Source of the DNA: Sphingomonadaceae bacterium
GTDB taxonomy: Bacteria > Pseudomonadota > Alphaproteobacteria > Sphingomonadales > Sphingomonadaceae
Assembly: GCA_019454625.1 (NCBI GenBank)
Contig: JACFNY010000045.1
Location: forward strand, 1-10,773
Direction of reading: 5' to 3'
DNA: 10,773 nucleotides
Shown here: one piece after another, positions 6,586 through 10,773 of the stretch
Position numbering within the stretch: the stretch's first letter is position 1
How the letters are laid out: every line of letters starts with the position of its first letter
Position numbers and translations under genes: made by a program
Notes under the pieces: generated by a model
Databases searched by the model: none
The model's input: the letters and a program-made list of their open reading frames with translations, nothing else
Told to the model about the DNA's origin: nothing

Positions 6586-8937
6586 TCAGAAACTGTAGAA
6601 CAGGCTGAGCACCGCAGACCGGTCTTCACCCGGAAGCGCCCATCCGTTGTTGCGGATGCTGGTGAAGTAACGCTCGTTGGTGAAGTTCTGCACGTTGATC
6701 TGCGCCGTCAGGCCGTTGCCGAACGCGTAGGAGGCGAAGGCGCGGTGGATGAGATAGTCATCCGCCTTGTAGAACACGGCGTTGCCGGCCGCGTTCTGCG
6801 CGTTGTTCAGCCAGAAGCTGCCCTGATAGGTGAGGCCGTAGCCGATCTGCAGGCCGAACGGCAGCGTGTAGGTGGTGAACAGGCTGCCCGAATGCTTCGG
6901 CGTGTTCGTGAGCGGGTTTCCGGCCTGCGCGTCGAACGTGGGGCAGGTGCCCTCGCCGGGGTTTTCCCGGCAGAAGTCGGAAACGCTCTGCTTCACCTTG
7001 CTGTCGAGGTAGGTGTAGTTGGCGAAGATCGCCCATTCCGGCGTGATATTGCCGGTTGCGCCCAGCGCGAGGCCGTTCACGCGGCTGCGGCCGTCCGGAA
7101 CCTGTGCCGTCCCGATGAGCGGATCGTTCGCGGTGACGCGGAAATTGGTCCGTTCGTTGCGGAACAGGGCCGCGGTGAGCTGAAGCCGCGCGTCGAACAG
7201 ATCGGCCTTCACGCCAACCTCGTAGTTCACGGTCTTTTCCGGCTTGCCGCTGCACGGATCGAAGCCGTTCGTCGCGCCGCTGGCAAGGCCGCAGCCCGCG
7301 CGCGTCGATGTCGAGGTCGGATTGCGCGCGTTTCCGTAAGCCGCGTAGACGCTGACCGCCGGGACCGGCTTGTAGACGAGGCCGGCGCGATACGAGAACA
7401 GGTTGTCGTCCGAAGACTGGGGCAGGCCCGCCGTGTAGGCGCCTCCGGTGGCCGGAGTCGCGATGCTGTCCTGACGGAACGTCTGGCGCGCGTTCTCGTA
7501 GCGGACGCCGGCGTTCAGCTCGAGCTGTTCGAACAGCTTGAAGGCGCCGAACGCATAAACCGCCTTGTTGGTCGCGTCGCCGTCGTCGTGACGATTGCGG
7601 ACGAAGTTGACGGGGCCGGTGTAGACCGGATCGGGATCGTAGAGGTCGATCTCGTCCAGCGCCGGATTGGGCGTCGCCCCGCCCGGGTTCCGCAGCACGT
7701 TGCCGCCGTCGAGCGTGTAGTCCTCCTTGAGGTAGGAAGCCCCGACGTTCAGCACATGCTCGCTTTCGGGCCCGAACCGGAACGTCACGTCGAGCTGGTT
7801 GAACAGGCTCTGGTTCTCCGTGAAGCGCGCGTTGCCGCGCGGGCCGCCCGGGCGGTAGGTGCCCGGCGCCTGACCGGTAGCGCAGGCCGTACCCGTGGGC
7901 GTCGTTCCGTCCGCAAGGCAGATGTTCGGGCCCTGCGGCGGGTCGACGACGAGGTTTTGTTCGACGCGCTGCCAGCGGGCGAGGTTCCGGAGCGAAACGC
8001 GTTCGTTGAACGCGTGCGCGAGGATGATGGTCGCCTGATCGACCGTCTGCTTCTGGTAGTCGACGTTCTTGAAGCCGTAGTAGCCGGAGTCGGATACGCC
8101 CGGCAGCGGGCCGTCGTAGAAGGCGTTGTCGTAGTAGAAGACGCCGTATTGCGGCGTGTTGTCGTCCTTCTGGTGCGTGTAGAGCAGCGTCAGCGACGTC
8201 GGACCGTCGATGCCGATGGTGATCGCGGGCGCGATGCCCCAGCGCTCGTTGCTGTCGAAATCGCGGCCGGGGATGTCGTTCTCGTGGTACACGGCGTTGA
8301 GGCGGACCGCGATGAGGTCGGAGAGCCTGAGGTTGCTGTCGATCGTGGCGCGGTAGTAGTTGTCCGTGCCGATGCCGGCCTGCGCGACCGTGAGGTTGTC
8401 CGCCTTCGGGCGCTTGGTGACGAGGTTGATCGTGCCGCTCGTCGAGCCCGAGCCGCCGTAGACCGAATTGGCGCCGTTCACGACCTCGATCTGCTCGATG
8501 TTGAAGGTGTCGGAGCGGCTGTACTGCGCCGCGTCGCGGACGCCGTCGATCTGGATGTCGCCCGTGCTGGTCAGGCTCTGGCCGCGCAGGTTGATGCTGT
8601 CGCCGTAGCCGCCGCCGCCTTCGCCGGCGCCGAAGGTGATGCCCGGAATGGTGCTGAGGGCGTCGCGCAGGCTGAGCAGGTTCTGCTGCTTCAGCGTGGT
8701 GTTGCTGATGACCGTGATGGTCTGCGGTGTGTCGAGGAGCGGGCGGACGTACTTGGGAGACTCGGCCTTCTCGACCTTGATCTCATCGTCGACGGCCGTG
8801 TCGGTGACGGTGACGCCGCCGAGCTTCTTCGGTTCTTCCTGTGCATGGGCAGGAAGCGCGCTGGCCACGAAGCCGACGCAAGACAGGGCCAGGAAGGCCG
8901 AGTGCGCGCGAAGAGGAGAGGACATACGATCTGACAT
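6586..8937 (-). CDS. fiu: TonB-dependent catecholate siderophore receptor (Fiu/PiuA type)
   Basis: 783 residues, outer-membrane beta-barrel that imports ferric siderophores using TonB energy. A signal peptide ends AHA32|Q33. A TonB-box-like segment VTVTDT (42-47) lies near the mature N-terminus. The plug (about 60-175) contains SPKYVRPLLDTPQTITVIS, the strand INLRGQ, VDGVRD-like IDGVRD (130-135), FNIEQIEVVNGANSVYGG and SGTINLVTKRP. The barrel ends with the canonical aromatic terminus LFYSF. The SPKYVRPLLDT entry and the piuC neighbour point to the Fiu/PiuA branch, whose members take up catecholate iron complexes and catechol-bearing cephalosporins. Six cysteines form three close pairs (340/352, 549/562, 656/665), probably disulfides in outer loops. 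The ATG at 8937 is favoured, with GGGGG 8 bases upstream; a second ATG at 8925 would also leave a signal peptide. Its own Fur-controlled promoter lies upstream. Confidence 0.95.
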   Translation of the reverse strand: MSDRMSSPLRAHSAFLALSCVGFVASALPAHAQEEPKKLGGVTVTDTAVDDEIKVEKAESPKYVRPLLDTPQTITVISNTTLKQQNLLSLRDALSTIPGITFGAGEGGGGYGDSINLRGQSLTSTGDIQIDGVRDAAQYSRSDTFNIEQIEVVNGANSVYGGSGSTSGTINLVTKRPKADNLTVAQAGIGTDNYYRATIDSNLRLSDLIAVRLNAVYHENDIPGRDFDSNERWGIAPAITIGIDGPTSLTLLYTHQKDDNTPQYGVFYYDNAFYDGPLPGVSDSGYYGFKNVDYQKQTVDQATIILAHAFNERVSLRNLARWQRVEQNLVVDPPQGPNICLADGTTPTGTACATGQAPGTYRPGGPRGNARFTENQSLFNQLDVTFRFGPESEHVLNVGASYLKEDYTLDGGNVLRNPGGATPNPALDEIDLYDPDPVYTGPVNFVRNRHDDGDATNKAVYAFGAFKLFEQLELNAGVRYENARQTFRQDSIATPATGGAYTAGLPQSSDDNLFSYRAGLVYKPVPAVSVYAAYGNARNPTSTSTRAGCGLASGATNGFDPCSGKPEKTVNYEVGVKADLFDARLQLTAALFRNERTNFRVTANDPLIGTAQVPDGRSRVNGLALGATGNITPEWAIFANYTYLDSKVKQSVSDFCRENPGEGTCPTFDAQAGNPLTNTPKHSGSLFTTYTLPFGLQIGYGLTYQGSFWLNNAQNAAGNAVFYKADDYLIHRAFASYAFGNGLTAQINVQNFTNERYFTSIRNNGWALPGEDRSAVLSLFYSF

Positions 8938-8946
8938 TTGGAAAAC

Positions 8947-8969
8947 CCCCGCAGTTTGTGTGTGCGGGG
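8947..8969 (-). promoter_or_regulatory. Leader hairpin covering the fiu Shine-Dalgarno
   Basis: On the - strand CCCCGCA (8969-8963) pairs perfectly with TGCGGGG (8953-8947) around a 9-base loop CACACAAAC. The right arm contains most of the G-run (8950-8946) that serves as ribosome binding site 8 bases before the ATG. The stem is followed by GTTTTCC, a weak U-tract. It could lower translation initiation or act as an attenuator. Confidence 0.5.
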
Positions 8970-8977
8970 TCAGTTAT

Positions 8978-9005
8978 TAAGAATAATTCTCAGAGTCAAT
9001 ATCAA
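8978..9005 (-). promoter_or_regulatory. Fur box and promoter region of fiu
   Basis: On the - strand TGAGAATTATTCTTA (8992-8978) matches the 7-1-7 Fur consensus TGATAATnATTATCA at 12 of 14 defined positions and is nearly palindromic, the best Fur box in the window. Just upstream are two -35-like hexamers, TTGATA (9005-9000) and TTGACT (8999-8994). A -10 such as CTTAAT falls inside or at the edge of the box. Strong Fur repression of fiu in iron-replete cells is expected. Confidence 0.8.
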
Positions 9006-9057
9006 TGAAACAAGACAGCAATGATCCGGAAATGATCGGCCCCGGCACGGTCGCGAC

Positions 9058-9093
9058 AAAAAAAACAGCGCGGAGGGCCTCTCCGCGCTGTTT
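9058..9093 (-). terminator. Intrinsic terminator of the CirA-like receptor gene
   Basis: On the - strand a perfect 13-bp stem (9093-9081 with 9075-9063, core ACAGCGCGGAG/CTCCGCGCTGT) encloses a 5-base loop and runs straight into eight T residues (9065-9058). It begins 33 bases after the stop codon of the receptor gene. This is a textbook Rho-independent terminator and separates that gene from the fiu promoter. On the + strand there is only a TTT, so it works in one direction. Confidence 0.92.
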
Positions 9094-9125
9094 CCTGACC
9101 GATAGGTGTGTCTTGCGGGCGTGCG

Positions 9126-10773
9126 CTAGAAATCGACCTTGGCGGAAAGCCAGAGGCGGCGCGGTTCCTGGTTGTTGATGTAGCGGTTGACGAAGGTGGG
9201 CGCGCCGGTGCTGCTCGTCGCCGGCTGGTAGTCCACGAAATCGGTGTTGAGCAGGTTGTAGACCGTGGCGCTCAAGGTGAACGCGTCGATCCGGAACGAA
9301 CCGCCGAGGTGGAAGACGGCATAGGACCTGTAGTCGCCGTAGAGCGCCTTGGCGTTCGCGGATCCCGTGTCCGGCGAGCGATAGCGGCGGCTGCGGTACT
9401 CGCCGCGCAGCCACAGGTTCAGGATGTCGGTCGCCTGCCAGCGGACCTGCCCGTTCAGCATGTGCTTGGGCGTGTTCGTCAGAGGCTGGCCCTTCGAGGG
9501 GCCGCTGCGCTGCTCGCTGTCCGTGTACGTGTAGTTGCCCGAGAGCGTCAGCGACGGCACGGGCTCCCAGCGCACCGTGGCCTCGAAGCCCTCGGTGCGC
9601 GCCTTGTCGATGTTCACCGACTGGCCGAAGGTCGCGGTGGTCGGATAGAAGCCGACATCGACGCAGTCGGTCTTGCTGTAGTTCCCGGCCTCGTAGTCCG
9701 CCGCGCTGACGCCGAAGGTGCAGTTGTCGACCGGATCGTCGCTGGACGAGATCTTGTCGTCGTAGTCGTTGCGGAAGACGGTGAGGCTGGCGCGGAAGTT
9801 CTCGCGGTTGTCGTAGAAGACGGCGAGCTCGGTGGCGATGCTGGTCTCGGGCTTGAGGCCCGGCGTGCCGATCAGCGGCAGACGGCCCTGGCTGCCGAAG
9901 CCGTTGATGCCGGGCGCGAGCTGCTCGAGGCGCGGGGCCTTGTAGCCGGCGCTGACGCCGCCCTTCAGCGTCCAGTTGTCGGTGGCGTTCCAAACCGCGT
10001 AGCCGCGCGGGCTGAAGTGGCTGCCGAAGGTGGAATGGTCGTCGTAGCGGCCGCCCACGGTGAGGGCGAAGTTCTCGACGATGCGCCATTCGTCCTCGGC
10101 GAACAGCGACCACTGCTCGAAGGTGAACGGCGCGGACGCCACGCCGTCGATCATCTCTGCGTCCCAGTACTGGCCGCCGAGCGTGAAGGTGTGGTTGGCG
10201 ACCTGCGAGGAGAACTTGGTGTCGAAGATGGTGCTGGTGCTTTCGAGCGTGCGCGGCCCGCCGCCCTTCACCGGCACCAGCGCCGGAATGAGACGGCCGA
10301 ACGTCTCCGTGACGTTGTGCGACAGCGTGCTTTCCAGCGTGCCGAACGGCAGACGCCAGTTGTGGGCGAGGACGTACTGCTGGCGCTTGAACTCCAGCGC
10401 GTCCTCGTAGCCGCCGGCAACGGTGTTCGTGCCCATCTGGGCCTTGGAGTTGTCGTACCACTGGTCGGCGAAATCGACGTCCACCCAGAGGTCGTGATCG
10501 GCGTGCGGCGTCAGGCTGATGCGGCCACCCGCCGACCAGATGCGGTTCCGCGTCGGGTTCGGCCCGAAGCCGGTGACGGGGGTCGGCACGCCGGCGAGGT
10601 TGAGGTACGCGATCTCCGACCGCGCGCGCTCGGAATAGCTGCCGCGCAGGGCGACGCCGATCAGCGAGGGCACCAGCGGACCGTTCAGGTAGGCGTTGCC
10701 GCCCCTGATGTCGCCGAAATCGCGGTCGCCCTGAATGGTGGTGTGCCCGGTGATCGAGCCGCCCCAGCGGTCG
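9126..10773 (-). CDS. TonB-dependent receptor, CirA/FepA type, N-terminus missing
   Basis: The frame stays open to the right edge, so signal peptide, TonB box and most of the plug lie outside; the GTG at 10673 is internal. About 549 residues are visible: the end of the plug-to-barrel junction and the whole barrel. Recognisable stretches include GGSITGHTTIQGDRDFGD at the edge, LFAEDEWRIVENFALTVGGRYDDHSTFG, AGYKAPRLEQLAPG, GLKPETS, SLTVFRNDYDDKIS, GFEATVRW, PLTNTPKHMLNGQ and the terminal KVDF. These match the pattern of E. coli CirA as I remember it, a receptor for linear catecholate siderophore products and catechol cephalosporins. Other TonB substrates cannot be excluded. One cysteine pair (codons at 9720 and 9663, 19 residues apart) is likely an outer-loop disulfide. 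The gene ends in a strong intrinsic terminator; its promoter is not visible. Confidence 0.93.
   Translation of the reverse strand, partial: DRWGGSITGHTTIQGDRDFGDIRGGNAYLNGPLVPSLIGVALRGSYSERARSEIAYLNLAGVPTPVTGFGPNPTRNRIWSAGGRISLTPHADHDLWVDVDFADQWYDNSKAQMGTNTVAGGYEDALEFKRQQYVLAHNWRLPFGTLESTLSHNVTETFGRLIPALVPVKGGGPRTLESTSTIFDTKFSSQVANHTFTLGGQYWDAEMIDGVASAPFTFEQWSLFAEDEWRIVENFALTVGGRYDDHSTFGSHFSPRGYAVWNATDNWTLKGGVSAGYKAPRLEQLAPGINGFGSQGRLPLIGTPGLKPETSIATELAVFYDNRENFRASLTVFRNDYDDKISSSDDPVDNCTFGVSAADYEAGNYSKTDCVDVGFYPTTATFGQSVNIDKARTEGFEATVRWEPVPSLTLSGNYTYTDSEQRSGPSKGQPLTNTPKHMLNGQVRWQATDILNLWLRGEYRSRRYRSPDTGSANAKALYGDYRSYAVFHLGGSFRIDAFTLSATVYNLLNTDFVDYQPATSSTGAPTFVNRYINNQEPRRLWLSAKVDF

Noticed and set aside
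6745..8934. 729-residue open frame antisense to fiu on the + strand
   Set aside because: It is a shadow of GC-rich codon use: rich in Arg, Val, Ala and Glu, with no recognisable domain, while the opposite strand encodes a complete TonB receptor with plug, barrel and signal peptide.
8977..10461. - strand frame overlapping the CirA-like receptor and running into the intergenic region
   Set aside because: It passes through the intrinsic terminator and the Fur box and has shadow-like Arg/His composition; the receptor frame is clearly the coding one.
1..10773. Mobile elements, CRISPR arrays, tRNA or rRNA genes
   Set aside because: I found no transposase, integrase, terminal inverted repeats, spaced direct repeats or cloverleaf sequences on either strand; the locus looks like ordinary chromosomal iron-uptake DNA.

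Overview
The window looks like a chromosomal iron-acquisition locus from a high-GC alphaproteobacterium. A sphingomonad is my best guess, based on very GC-rich codon use, abundant TonB-dependent receptors and this gene set. That placement is inference; there is no rRNA or other phylogenetic marker here. I see no sign of mobile DNA, tRNA genes, CRISPR arrays or phage genes.

Layout. The left end (1-1767, + strand) is the 3' part of an ABC exporter half-transporter with fused membrane and ATPase domains; its start lies outside the window. After a 152-bp gap holding a Fur-like box comes a four-gene + strand operon (1920-4949): a small three-helix PepSY-associated membrane protein, a secreted DUF2271 protein, a secreted DUF4198 protein, and ApbE (FAD:protein FMN transferase). 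The operon ends exactly where the convergent tonB gene ends, so the two stop codons abut in TGATCA.

The right half is read on the - strand. From right to left it carries the C-terminal part of a CirA/FepA-type TonB-dependent receptor (9126 to the window end) with a textbook intrinsic terminator, a complete Fiu/PiuA-type catecholate siderophore receptor (6586-8937), the Fe(II)/2-oxoglutarate dioxygenase PiuC (5795-6478) and TonB (4950-5702). Fur-like sites precede fiu and tonB.

How it fits together (inference). Under iron starvation Fur would release three transcription units. Two outer-membrane receptors bind catecholate-type ferric siderophores and are energised by the local TonB. PiuC is the usual partner of Fiu/PiuA receptors. 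On the opposite strand, the PepSY/DUF2271/DUF4198/ApbE module looks like a periplasmic flavin-based redox system, possibly a ferric-siderophore reductase. The DUF2271 protein carries a DGITGAT motif that resembles ApbE flavinylation sites, making it the best candidate for the covalently flavinylated partner. Points worth a second look include that motif, an apbE gene with no canonical start for its full conserved region and no visible signal peptide, a predicted N-terminal histidine on the mature DUF4198 protein, and structured leaders on both fiu and tonB that involve the Shine-Dalgarno region.
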